Shown here: piece by piece, positions 11,641 through 24,000 of the stretch
Layout: every line of letters starts with the position of its first letter
Numbering within the stretch: the stretch's first letter is position 1
The notes under the pieces: model-generated
The model's input: the letters and a program-made list of their open reading frames with translations, nothing else
What the model was told of the DNA's origin: nothing
Database searches by the model: none
Translations under genes and position numbers: made by a program
Assembly: GCF_024713945.1 (NCBI RefSeq)
Contig: NC_134683.1
Span: 3,225,501 to 3,289,500, forward strand
Origin: Dermatophagoides farinae
Taxonomy: Eukaryota > Arthropoda > Arachnida > Sarcoptiformes > Pyroglyphidae
Reading direction: 5' to 3'
Length of the DNA: 64,000 nucleotides

Positions 11641-14600
11641 ATGAGCAGTAAATCGACCACGACGACAGTAAAATCGAAAAACATGTAAGTTTAAATTTTG
11701 TTTTGTTTTGTATTTGATTTTTTTTTGTAGATTTTACTTATCCTGATTTTCTTTAAAAGGATCATTACGAATCACACAAATGGAGAAAATATGACCAATG
11801 GAGAATTAGAATTAAAATATATCTACGATGATTCGACGGCTACGATGAATGGTGATTCTACAGTCGTAAATGTGAATCATACATCAGACCATACGGAAAT
11901 TGTGATCGAAACATCTAATTTGACAACGGACAATAACAACACCGTTCATTCAATCAATGGAGAAATGATCAATAGTAATAATATTAATAATTCTAATAAT
12001 AATAATAATTCTACATTTAAATACAAAAATCGTATTATGAAAGATTATGCTAATGATAATAGTCAAGAATCATCATCATCTGAACCGAATACGACGACGA
12101 CGACCACCACCACCACCATGGTGATGATGAATGGATCAACAACATTGGATAATCATCATGATGATGAATCATATGATATCAATTTTGTAAGCAGTGAAGT
12201 GGATGTTTGTTCAAGTAATCTGGAAATTTCCACACAAGATGAAAAAAATGAAAGTAAAAAATCACCATCATCCACCCCAAATCGTCGAGGTCGAAAACCT
12301 AAAAATCAGAAAAACAATAACACTAGTAAAGCTAAGAAAACTGACGATAATAAAAAGACGAAAAAGAAAGACAATAAAAATGAACCAGTGGTAACAAAAT
12401 CATCGACTAGAAGACGAAGTACGAGAATAAAAAATCTTGGAAAACAAAATTCACCGGAAATGGATGAAAAGCAATCACAGCAACAATCAAATGGTCATGA
12501 TCATCATAATTCCGAAGTCGATAATAATAATGACCATACATATACACCAGCCATGTCGGACAATACGGAATCGAAGAAAGAATCTTTGAAAAATTCAGAC
12601 CAACAAACAATTAAATCGTCATCATCCTCGAATAAGAAATCAAAACATAAATCAAAAAGTAGTAAAAAAGATGAAAAATCCAAAAAACATCGTAAAGTGA
12701 AATCAAAGCATAAATCATCCAATGATGTTGAAAATCATCATCATCATCATCATCATAATCATATTAATAGCCAACATGAATCGAAATCATTATCCAACCA
12801 TCAACAATCACCATTAGCGACTCCAAAGGAGAATTTCACAACAACACTGCCACAACAAGAACCAAATAACAATGTAGATGGTGGTAGTACTAATGCTCAG
12901 ACCAAAGATTCATTACCATCATCATCGACAATTATAGAATGTATTAATGATAATAATAAACAGGGACCGGAAAAAGTTAAATCAAGATGGCGTCGAAATT
13001 CAGAATTGGAAATTACTAGCACGACACTATCACCAATGGATTCGACGCCTTCATCGCCTACTGGTCAACAACATTCAACATTTAATTCATCACAAGAATC
13101 ATTGAATCCGATAATGATAGCAGATTCGCCAATGCCTTCATATCAACAGATTGATGAGAATATTTTTCTTTTCGAAAAGTATGTTATTTTCACTTTTTTC
13201 AATCATTCATTGATTATAATTGTTTTTTATTTATTTTGATAGAAAAAAATGTAAAACAAAAAAAGAGACGAAAAAAATGGTATGCGATTGTTTACTAATG
13301 AAAGAAGAACGTGCTCGTGGTCTAATGGGCTGCGGTGAAGATTGTCTTAATCGAATGTTGATGATAGAATGTGGTTCACGTTGTCCGTTGGGTGAACATT
13401 GTTCCAATAAACGTTTCCAGAAGGTTTGTTGTCACATTTTCCAATTATTCAGTGAATCTGATTTTTTCATTTATTTTTTTCAGAAACAATACATGAAATT
13501 GACTCCGTTCAAAACCGAAAAGAAAGGCTGGGGTCTGATGACACTTGAATCGATACCAGCGTAAGTAAATCTTGTGATTCATTTGGAGTTTGTTTATAAA
13601 TTGAAAATATATCTACTGTCCATTATAGAAATTCATTTATAATGGAATATGTTGGCGAAGTTATCGATCCATTTATGTTCCATAAACGCACGGATAAATA
13701 TTCTAAACTAAAAATGGAACACTATTATTTTATGGCATTGAAAAGTGATGAAATTATCGATGCTACTTATAAGGGTAATATGACTCGTTTTATTAATCAT
13801 AGTTGTGAACCAAATTCAATCACACAAAAGGTTCGTACCTTCTAATTTTTAGTTTACCAAAAAAAAAAATGATTCATCTCGAATTCTTTTCCTGAAACAA
13901 TAGTGGACTGTAAATGGCGAACTTAGAATCGGTTTTTTCACAATCAAACCAGTTGCCGCTGGTGAAGAGATTACTTTTGATTATCAATTTCAACGATATG
14001 GGTTAGTATTAACAAAAAAAAAATCGGCTACAAAACTAATCCAAGTTTTTTTTTCATTGTATAGAAAAAAGGCACAAAAATGTTATTGTGAATCGAAATG
14101 TTGTCGTGGTTATATTGGATCATCAGAAAGTGGACGAGAAATTTTAACTGATGGTTCTAAAATACCTAAAAGTAAGAAGAAAGTGGCCAGTAAAAAGATT
14201 GCTGAAGACGAAGAAGTGGGTGTTTCCGCGGATGAAGTTGATGAAGAGGATGAAGAAAATGTTGAGAAATCTGAAGAAGAGGAGGATGAAGATAAAGAAG
14301 CATTTCTTGAAGATGTTGCGGTAAATATTTACTTTATTAGTTTCTAGAATTTCGTTCATTATCTTTTTTGTTTTTTTAACAAATTAGCTTGAAATCGACA
14401 TGTTGGCCGAAAATGGTGGCCTTCGTAATCGTCAACAAATTCTTGAGGTTTCACGTCTCATGTTACGAGCTGATAAATGTTCACTACGCATACAATTGAT
14501 TGATATTATAATGTCAACAGTTGAATTAGCATATCTTCGACTTTTCATCGATTATCATGGTCTTCGTATAATCTGGGGCTGGATGATTGAAGCGGAAAAT

Positions 14601-16972
14601 GTTGAACTCAAAGCACGTCTATTGGCATTACTGGAAGTATTGCCCATACCTCACAAAACAATGTTAGTCGATTGTAAAGTATTAGAGGTAGTTGAACGAT
14701 GGGCCGCTATTGATAGCCCTGAATCGCAACAATATCTTAACATTGGTGAACAAGATAAAAAATCTGAAACACCAAAAGCCACTGACGATCAATCGTCTCA
14801 AACAGCTGTGGAAGAAACGAAAGATGCTGCTACAGTCGAATCACCCAAAGAAGAAACAAATAGCCAATCTCCAAGTATCAATAAAGAAACGGTTACAGAT
14901 AGTCAAAAATCTAAATTAATAACCGATTTATCCAAATTATCAGGAAAAATTGTGATAAAAAGTAAAACTAAATCTTCGGATACAACTAATTCTACGGCCA
15001 ATGAAACTAAAGCAAAATCAAATGTAACAATAGGATTTCTTGCTCAAAAATTACTAATTCATTGGAAAGATTTGAAAGAAGGATTTCGCATACCTCGTCT
15101 TGATCGACAAAAACGACATGATGATGAAGCCGAAGCAGATCGACGTTCGAAAGAAGAAGAAGAACGTCGTTCACAAGGTTTACCATTTATCAATCATGAT
15201 AAACGATCATTTAGTGATGATGATGATAATATGGAAGGTGATAGCTACAATACAATTGCCGGTATATTAGGTAATAAACGTCGTTGTTTGAAAAATCTGA
15301 CTAATCGTCGATCATCAATGCGACAACAACAACAACAACAACATCGATCATTATATGGTCAGAATAATAATATTTCCATCCCATCTCCATTCCATCAAAC
15401 ACCAAACCAAGGTTCAACTTCGCCAAAATTGACAAAAGAAGAACATCGAAAACGATTTGAATATACGATTGTACAACATGATTATACTGAAGCATTGAAC
15501 AAATATCGTGAACATTTGAAACTGTATAAGGAAGCTTTACAGAATTCTGTTTCAGGCACTGCTAGCTCTGGTACTAATGATTTGATATCGGCTAATGCTG
15601 CGGCTAATCCAATGATTGGATTCAATGAATTTTATCAACAGTATTTAACGACATTTGCTTCGAACAATCCTATGTTCATGAATCCGGATCTTTCCTTTTC
15701 GAACAATAATGCTGGTACTAATGAAGTAGGCACTAATGTACAGAATTTATTACAATTTGGCGCCACATTCGATCATGTTCAACAACAATTCCAGCAACAA
15801 CAATCAGTCAGTTACCTCCCCGATACTCAACAAGAACAGCCAGTTCAAGAATTGATGGATTCAAACTATGTACAATCAATTCATTCTTATGATTACGATG
15901 AGATTGTTGATTTTCAGGATTTATTACCCAAATATGAAAGTCCATTGATACAACTGGTCGGATCGAATGATGATAATGTTAATGAAAATTCATCATATCA
16001 ATCCCTGTTCAATATCGGCTATAAACAGCAAGACATTCCACCCGAAGCAATCGATAATGTTGATTTTAATCAAATTAAATTTGAAAATGATGACTGCCTT
16101 GAAAGTATGGAAAAACGAATGTTTGATGAAATCTATCCACCGGCTGGTATATTTTTCGTTACGAATGATTCAAAAACATATTATTTCCCTATTCCGGACG
16201 AATTATCACAAGGAATCAACGTTAAAGAAAATATTACTGAACCGTTACCCATTTCTTTTACAACCAATACGCCTGACCAAAAAAATCTTTCTTATGATTG
16301 GAAATCGACTTCGATCAATAATAATCATTATTATTATTATAATCGACGGAAACAAATTAAACAATGGCATCCACCACAAGATAATCAAATTGACAATTAT
16401 TATGGTGATATAATCATCAGTAGTGATTTGCCATCGTGTGATATAAGTCATCCATCGACGTCATCATCGCCTAATTCATTGATAAATACGACGAAAGATG
16501 TACCCATTGGTGGTACGACTGAAATGCCTGCAGATGAATTGAAACGTAAAGAATCTCGCCGTTCCCGTGAACATTTTCGTTACAAGGTATCACAATTCAT
16601 TGTTAAATGTTTAAATCCATATATGAGAAGTTCATGTACGAAAGGCCGTATTACCAATAGTAGCCATTTCAAATCATTAGCTCGAAAGGTAAGTTATTTT
16701 TTTGTTTGTCTGAATGATTTTCAAATTGTATTCTGTCTTATCAATCCAATTAGTTAACGCATACCATTGTGGAGAAAGAATTGAAACAAGTAAAAAGCAG
16801 TAAAGATCTATCTTTTACCGATACGGTTAAACATAAAACGAAAGATTTCATTAAACGACACATGTCACAATTTGGCCCAATTTATAAACCGGAGACATCA
16901 TCACGTTCGGTTGGCATGGATTTACAAGATTCATCATCACCAATAGCACCACAGCCAAGTCCGATTACATAA
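11641..16972 (+). CDS. SETD2: Histone H3 lysine-36 methyltransferase, SETD2/Set2 family
   Basis: Trimethylates H3K36 co-transcriptionally, bound to elongating RNA polymerase II. Nine exons: 11641-11684, 11760-13178, 13243-13423, 13484-13560, 13629-13830, 13904-14001, 14065-14320, 14388-16688, 16754-16972; total 1598 aa, phases consistent. A low-complexity Ser/Asn/Lys-rich N-terminus is followed by AWS (about residues 500-546; CDCLLMKEERARG, GEDCLNR, CPLGEHC), SET (about 548-673, with NHSCEPN and a TFDYQFQRYG end) and post-SET (CYCESKCCRG). After it come the SETD2-specific helical region (ENGGLRNRQQILEVSRLM), a WW-like domain (about 1395-1422, YYYYNRRKQIKQWHPP) and a C-terminal SRI domain (about 1483-1575) that binds phosphorylated polymerase CTD. 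The domain order AWS-SET-postSET-WW-SRI is diagnostic. The start in a 44-base first exon is the first plausible ATG. Confidence 0.95.
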
Positions 16973-17451
16973 AAATGAATTTGTTTTTGTTTGTTGTAAA
17001 TTTTCACATGTTTAAAAAAGCTTTCAAATTTTATCCATTCAAAAAAAAAATCTCAATCACACACATTGACATTAACGAAAAATTTTATTAGAACAAGACA
17101 CTAATCTGCATTTTGTATTTTATTTATCTATATACATTTTTCCCATCATATTATCATCTTTTTTGTCATCTTAATCAATTTTGTTTATATATGAAAAAAA
17201 TAGACGAACATCCAATTGTGTAAAAAAAAACATTAATAGGGACATGTGATATTTACCAACACTCTTTTCATCTCATACATACAACACCTACACTCTATTT
17301 TCATTCATTCATGTATTAATTATCTAAGAAAATTTTGATTCGACAATTTTCATTTAAAAAAAAAAATTTCAATTTATAACCTTTTTCTTATTATAATAAG
17401 AAAATATTATTTTATTCGATTGTTTCTGTTTGATGCTTACTGATTTTTTTT
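16973..17451. other. Shared 3' region of the convergent SETD2 and TSSK-like genes
   Basis: Two genes end tail to tail 479 bp apart. The sequence is A/T-rich with A and T runs; no coding or RNA feature is evident. Confidence 0.5.
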
Positions 17452-18318
17452 CTATCTTCCTTTTCGTAATATCCAAGGATGTTGAAATACTTCACTAATT
17501 TGCCAACGAATTGTTTCATCGACGACAAAAAATTTTTCTTGAAAATTTCTTAAATCCGATGGAAAACGTTTAACATAACGAGTTTTTATGAAATCTCTAT
17601 CCGTTTGTTCGATTAGCATTTTTTTCGAATCACCAAAATGGAATGGAAATTTATTGTTAAGCATACAGAACAATGTAACACCCATGGCCCAAACATCAGC
17701 TGCGAATGCATTGTACGGTTTTCTGGCCACAATCTGTGGACTATAATATGGTTCTGTACCACAAAACGTTTCAGACATTATAATCGTATCCGTATGGCAA
17801 TCATAACTTTCTTTTGCAAAACCAAAATCAGTTAATTTGGCCATATTATCATGTAAAAGAATGTTATCGATTTTGATATCACGATGTGCAATTTTTAATT
17901 CATCATGAATATAACTCAAAGCATTCGATACTTGAGTGAACCAATAACAGGCTAATGGTTCGGAAATTGATCCATTTTTGTGCAAATAACCAGTAATGTC
18001 ACCACCATTTGCGAATTCCATGAAAATATAAATCTTGTGATTCGCCCTGATTATATCGTGTATACAAATGACACTTTCATGTTTGATACCGATCAAAGCA
18101 GCCAATTCACGAGGTAAAAATTTTTGTTTGAATTTATCGCCCACCTTATCCAAATCCATCACTTTGACGGCAACTAATTCACCCGTTTTTGTATTACTAC
18201 CTTTGTACACTTGACCAAAGGCACCTTCATTCAATTTTTTATCAACGGAATAACCTTTTTTACGAAAAACTGCCGCTGTTTTCGGATCTAATCGGATACT
18301 TTCTTTTGGAGTACTCAT
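17452..18318 (-). CDS. Testis-specific serine/threonine kinase-like protein (TSSK-like), intronless
   Basis: Single-exon protein kinase of 288 aa that is almost all catalytic domain, as in the TSSK family, which acts in sperm development in other animals. Visible motifs: glycine-rich loop NEGAFGQV (first Gly of GxGxxG is Asn), VAVKVM lysine, HRDIKIDNIL catalytic loop, DFGFAKE, activation segment ETFCGTEPYYSPQI (APE replaced by SPQ), and DVWAMGVTLFCMLNNKFPF. All three key catalytic residues (K, D, D) are kept, so it looks active. The lack of introns among intron-bearing neighbours suggests an old retroposed copy. TSSK is the best guess by motif; other CAMK-like kinases are not excluded. Confidence 0.75.
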   Translation of the reverse strand: MSTPKESIRLDPKTAAVFRKKGYSVDKKLNEGAFGQVYKGSNTKTGELVAVKVMDLDKVGDKFKQKFLPRELAALIGIKHESVICIHDIIRANHKIYIFMEFANGGDITGYLHKNGSISEPLACYWFTQVSNALSYIHDELKIAHRDIKIDNILLHDNMAKLTDFGFAKESYDCHTDTIIMSETFCGTEPYYSPQIVARKPYNAFAADVWAMGVTLFCMLNNKFPFHFGDSKKMLIEQTDRDFIKTRYVKRFPSDLRNFQEKFFVVDETIRWQISEVFQHPWILRKGR

Positions 18319-18730
18319 ATCTTTGACTTAAGTGACAATCGATTTGGAATAACACCGTTAAAAACCGGAATACCAGATGGCTAAGTATCGAACATTTTGT
18401 ATTGGAAAAATTAGAATTCAATAATCGTTTTAAAGAAATATTTGATGATTTGATTGATTAAAATTAATTAATTAGAATTTGATTTTAACATCTTTACACA
18501 AATTCATTATACGAAAAAAAATAATAATAATCAACACTTAATATGTGGCAACAAGGTTTCATGTTGTACATAAATAAATTAGTTTAAAATTATGTTTGTG
18601 TGTGTGTGTGTGTAAAATGTTTATTACATGCTGTATAATATATCAATCAATTGATTATTAGGGCTTTAAACTTTTTTTTGGGGGGAGGAGGATGGAAAAA
18701 ATAAGATTATTGATGTTATTAGGCGCAATT
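18319..18730. other. TSSK-like upstream region and Rab35 3' flank
   Basis: A/T-rich. It holds a TG run about 18597-18613 and a short G-rich run near 18680-18692. No gene seen. Confidence 0.45.
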
Positions 18731-19546
<816 letters not shown>

Positions 19547-20156
19547 TCCAATTGCAATTGAAATAATTCTGATTATACACACCCACTTGCATTAATAATT
19601 GTTTTGGCCAAATTAATTTATTATCCAGGTGTTTTATACTTGATAACATTAACAATTTGTAATGAATAAATTTTCATTGAATAATCAACCAAACATTCAT
19701 GAATAGAAGTGGCGATGATGAGTTATGATTAAAAAAAAAAATTTATTAGGAATATATGAAATTTAAAGAAAAAAACACTAGCGCTTAGGTCGATAGATCT
19801 TGGTCGGACTGATTACAAGGATGGCAATGTTATTTGTCGATCGATTTGTTTTTCTTAGCGATGATAATTATTACGATGATGATAAAGAGGTGAGGTGTTT
19901 TTTCCTTTTTTTTTCTTTTATTTATAAAAAATCATACAACACACATACTGTGATGGTTAAATGATTTTTGTCTTCTGGTTATTTCTGTTTGTGTGTAATA
20001 CATTCTATTTTTTTTTCTATTTGCCACACCGATTATCGTAATCATCACTATCGTGGATCATTTCGGGTGTATATAGCCGTCATGTCATATGTTTCGGTCA
20101 TTGATATGAATCGATGTGCCGATTCACGTGTTGATTGATTCAATTTAAAAAAAAAA
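19547..20156. promoter_or_regulatory. Divergent promoter region, Rab35 (-) / mL50 (+)
   Basis: The 610 bp between the start codons must hold both promoters. A perfect E-box CACGTG lies at 20125-20130, 27 bases before the mL50 ATG. No TATA box could be assigned with confidence. Confidence 0.45.
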
Positions 20157-21023
20157 ATGTTTATCATCAATCTGACTAAATCATTAATAACGACGAAATC
20201 GTTATGCAATCATACAATTCGACCATTAGCTCATTATGTCATCAATCAGAATGGTGAAAAAGTTGTCGTAAGTAAACGTACTAATATTCGATCGAAACGT
20301 GAAAAATGGCAAAATGTCAAAGCAATGGAATATGAAGATGAATTGAAAAAAATACGTAAAATCGAATTCAACGATAGACTACATGCAGATCCAGAACAAG
20401 CACGTCAAATGGCTGAAGATAAATTTCAACAATTAGCTGATCGTTTAAAATCTTCAGGGTATGATTTCTTTATTTTTTTTTTTTTTTTTGAAAAAATTCA
20501 GTTTCTCATTATTATGTCAAAAAGTTTATGTCGTGATACAAAACCATACGATCCACCGGAAAATACCAGCCAAATTATTGATGAAATCTGTCAGGAAATT
20601 TGTCGAGGATCAAATTTTTTTTCCAATCTAACTGAAAAGTTCAATGTAAGACTTGGAAAATCTTTTATGGTTACAATTTTACAAAATCTTTTTTTTTCAC
20701 AGTTTCTTACCAAATGTCAGGAACGATTTGATCATGAAGTGACCAATTCAGAACTTTATCGAATGAACACAGTCGATGATGTAAGAGAATATTATATGAT
20801 ACCTGTACGTGGCCGATCCAAATATAATGTTTGGGCATATGAAAAATCAACGTTGCCACCAAATTTAAACTTAATACCCGAACCATTGAGGTTTAATCCA
20901 AAAACGGATACATTTTTCGATGGTGTGAATGCATTCCCTGGTAACACACCACAAGTGGTTGGACTAAGAGCTAAGAAAAAATATCCAAAAATAGAGGATA
21001 ACTTCATTTGGCCCGATGTTTGA
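20157..21023 (+). CDS. MRPL50: Mitochondrial large-ribosomal-subunit protein mL50 (MRPL50)
   Basis: Structural protein of the mitochondrial 39S/54S subunit. Exons 20157-20458, 20525-20645 and 20703-21023 give 247 aa. The first ~25 residues are basic and hydroxylated (MFIINLTKSLITTKSL), fitting a mitochondrial presequence. The family core is the C-terminal half: KPYDPPENT, LTKCQERFDHEVTNSELYRM, VDDVREYYMIPVRGRSK and LPPNLN, matching remembered human MRPL50. The protein is longer than human (about 158 aa), mostly at both ends. Both introns (66 and 57 bp) are multiples of three without stops, so the unspliced frame stays open; intron 1 would encode a Phe run, which supports its being an intron. 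Confidence 0.8.
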   Translation: MFIINLTKSLITTKSLCNHTIRPLAHYVINQNGEKVVVSKRTNIRSKREKWQNVKAMEYEDELKKIRKIEFNDRLHADPEQARQMAEDKFQQLADRLKSSGYDFFIFFFFFEKIQFLIIMSKSLCRDTKPYDPPENTSQIIDEICQEICRGSNFFSNLTEKFNVRLGKSFMVTILQNLFFSQFLTKCQERFDHEVTNSELYRMNTVDDVREYYMIPVRGRSKYNVWAYEKSTLPPNLNLIPEPLRFNPKTDTFFDGVNAFPGNTPQVVGLRAKKKYPKIEDNFIWPDV

Positions 21024-21098
21024 GAATATTCATTAGTTCATTTTTTTAATTTGTTACTTGATTAATTAAAAAAAAAATACAGGAAATGTTTAACAAAA

Positions 21099-24000
21099 TC
21101 ACTTTTTACCACCAAACGATAACAGCGATTTAGTGCGAGAATTTTTCTGCTGTGGAACAACTATGTTGCCTAATAGAATTCGAGCTTTATCCTCATCTTC
21201 TGTATTCTGATTATTAGCCACTTGACTTGGTTTCTTTTCCGGTTCAAGTAGAGGTTTAGATTTTGATATATGAAATTTATGTTTCAATGCTTGTGATAAA
21301 AGTACACGTTTCGAATCATTTTTCAATGCCATCAATAAATCGAGCCATGTCCATGTTCGATTATGATATTCAATCGTCGGTATTAACAGATAAACATCAT
21401 GTAGATCAGAAAGATTCTTATTTTTATTACCTTTGTAGCTAATTTTGATCGGTACTTCAGGTATTTTAATATAGACAAATGTCTGATTTTTCGATGCTCG
21501 TTCACGCATCTTTTCAATATGTGTAATTTCTTTGACCATTTTTGAATTGTTTATCATAGGGAAATTATACGATGAAAGTGATGTCGTAAGACTAGCCATA
21601 CTTTCATCTCGTTTCAAATGATGATGATGATGATGAGCAGAATTTTTTTTCGTTTTCGCTTTTGATGATGATAACGATGTGGATGAACTTATCATCGAAA
21701 CCGAATCTGTATCCTGTGCGATTGCATCGTTTGAATCTTGTTGTGACGATGTGGATACTGTTGAAACCGAAACAGTATCAGAATTTCGATCGGGAAAGAA
21801 AAATTTTAACATTTTCTTGAAAAATGCATAAGTAAGACCAACGGTCAATGGGATGACATTTACTTCTAAATGCTCTTTAACGGCTATGCCACCAACAGGT
21901 GCTCGTTCAATACAAAGAATTCGCAGAGCTCGATTACGATCGACTGGCATGTTTGGTTGAAGTTCAGTCGGTTGTAATACGTCTCTATAGGCTTGATTTG
22001 GTATCATATTCTGCACACGTATGTAACCCAATTCAAATGAATGTTCAACAGAATCATCATTTTTGCTGACTTTGGTATAAAGGAAATTATTCAATTCAAG
22101 ATCAGCCAGACCAAGTTGCCCATCAGAATCGGTCAAACGCCAACGAGCTTGTCGAAAACAAACTTCATTACGTCGAATTACTTGGGCCATGAATGGTACA
22201 CGAGATTCTTGTGCCGCCACCTGTCTTTCTTTAGTTTTCATTGCAATCAATTGTGCTTCTTTATAGCAATTAATCATAATGCTTAGATTTTCACTTTCAA
22301 CATTCAATTCACGTTTACATTTTTCCAATTCAGATTCGATTTCCAATTTCCTCCATTCTTCTTGATGAGGATGATTGATTTTCTTGTATAGAATAAAGCT
22401 TTCTTTTTCAAGTAATTTTATCTTGTTTAATAAAGAACGTACTTTTTCTTGTAACTCGGATATTGGTTCACGTTGTTCTTCCAATGAATTCAATTGCATA
22501 CTAAATCGGATTCGTTGTTGTTTTTCATAAATTTCTTTCTTATGTGGTTCTACATAGAGCAACAAATTGTTGACAAGATCCATTATCATTGCATACTGTT
22601 GAGAATTTGTCGATATTTCTAGATTATCATGAGTCAATGTAAACGTGTCAACGGCAACTTCTCGATCCCATGGTTCAAGAGGTAAAAGATCATCATCCGC
22701 TGGTAATGGTGGTACCGATTCATAATTATTTGGATCGGCATTCTCTCCATAACTTGCATAGAAAAATTTACATCGACATCTTGATACAATTCGTTGTAAC
22801 TGAATTGGTACTGTATTTATTGATTCAGTACAAGTGGATCCACCAGCTTCTGAATTGACAACACCACCAACACTACGGCCACTACCCACTAGATCGGGAA
22901 TTTCGGCAATTTCTTTGTTGATTGGTTCTTCGATATCATCCAAATCTAACCAGGTAATCTGATAAATTTTAAGCCCACCTGCATCGACTGTAGCATAGTA
23001 TTGCATACATTCCAATGATCCTTGCCATGTTGTTTTTGAATAAAGAATTCGATTTTTCCATACCGGCCTATGTATCCGTTGCATAATCTGTGCTTTAGCA
23101 GCGCTTACTATGACATAGCCATCGGTTTCACAACCACGTAAAACAACTTGTGAATTGACTAATTCAATAAGCCAATTGTCAAGAAGAACATCATTACCTT
23201 GACATGCTTCAATACCATACAATTGTTGTCGATCATTAATTCCTTTCTCGATTTGCTCGGTATCGACAATGTTTTCAGATGATTCACTTTCTGAAATTAA
23301 TTTCTGTAACATATTTGCAGCATTTCCTTTGGATAAAACATAAGGACTAGAATGTTGATGGTTTTGTTGATGATGATGATGATGGTGATGATGGGAATGG
23401 TGATAATCAGAATGGCCAGAATTTTTCGATGGTGTACCATTCAATTGATCTTTGAATAAACGAAGTGCTTCAGTCGAAAGATTACGTTTTAGTAGTTGTG
23501 TTTTGAAATACGAATCAAATAAACTGATTACAATGTCTCGATTATCTTTGGTCCATGCACCTTTTAGACCATGAACGACAACACGATGTGTAGGACTAGG
23601 ACCATCTTCTTCTTGTACGGTTTGTGGTAATTTTGTTTCACGATTATATGTTACTTTTTGCACATTCAATAGAGAAACAGATCCGGTTCCTTGTGCCTTA
23701 TATAATTCAATATCAACTTCGGATAATTCTGAATTCATGTAGATGGTTTCCCATAATGGTTTTGGCCTATGTATACGGGAGATTTTTTTTTATTAGAAAA
23801 AAAGTTAGCTTTACTACCAAAAATCCATCTTTCTATTGATCACTTACCTATGGATAAGATTATCATTAATCTTAATGAATGTTTGTGCATGTTGAGCACT
23901 ATGTGATAAATTTGAACTACGAATTTTAAATCCACGATTACGATTGAATGATGACCAATAAGTGACCTGAAATTATTAAAAAAATGCATTGGGCTTAATT

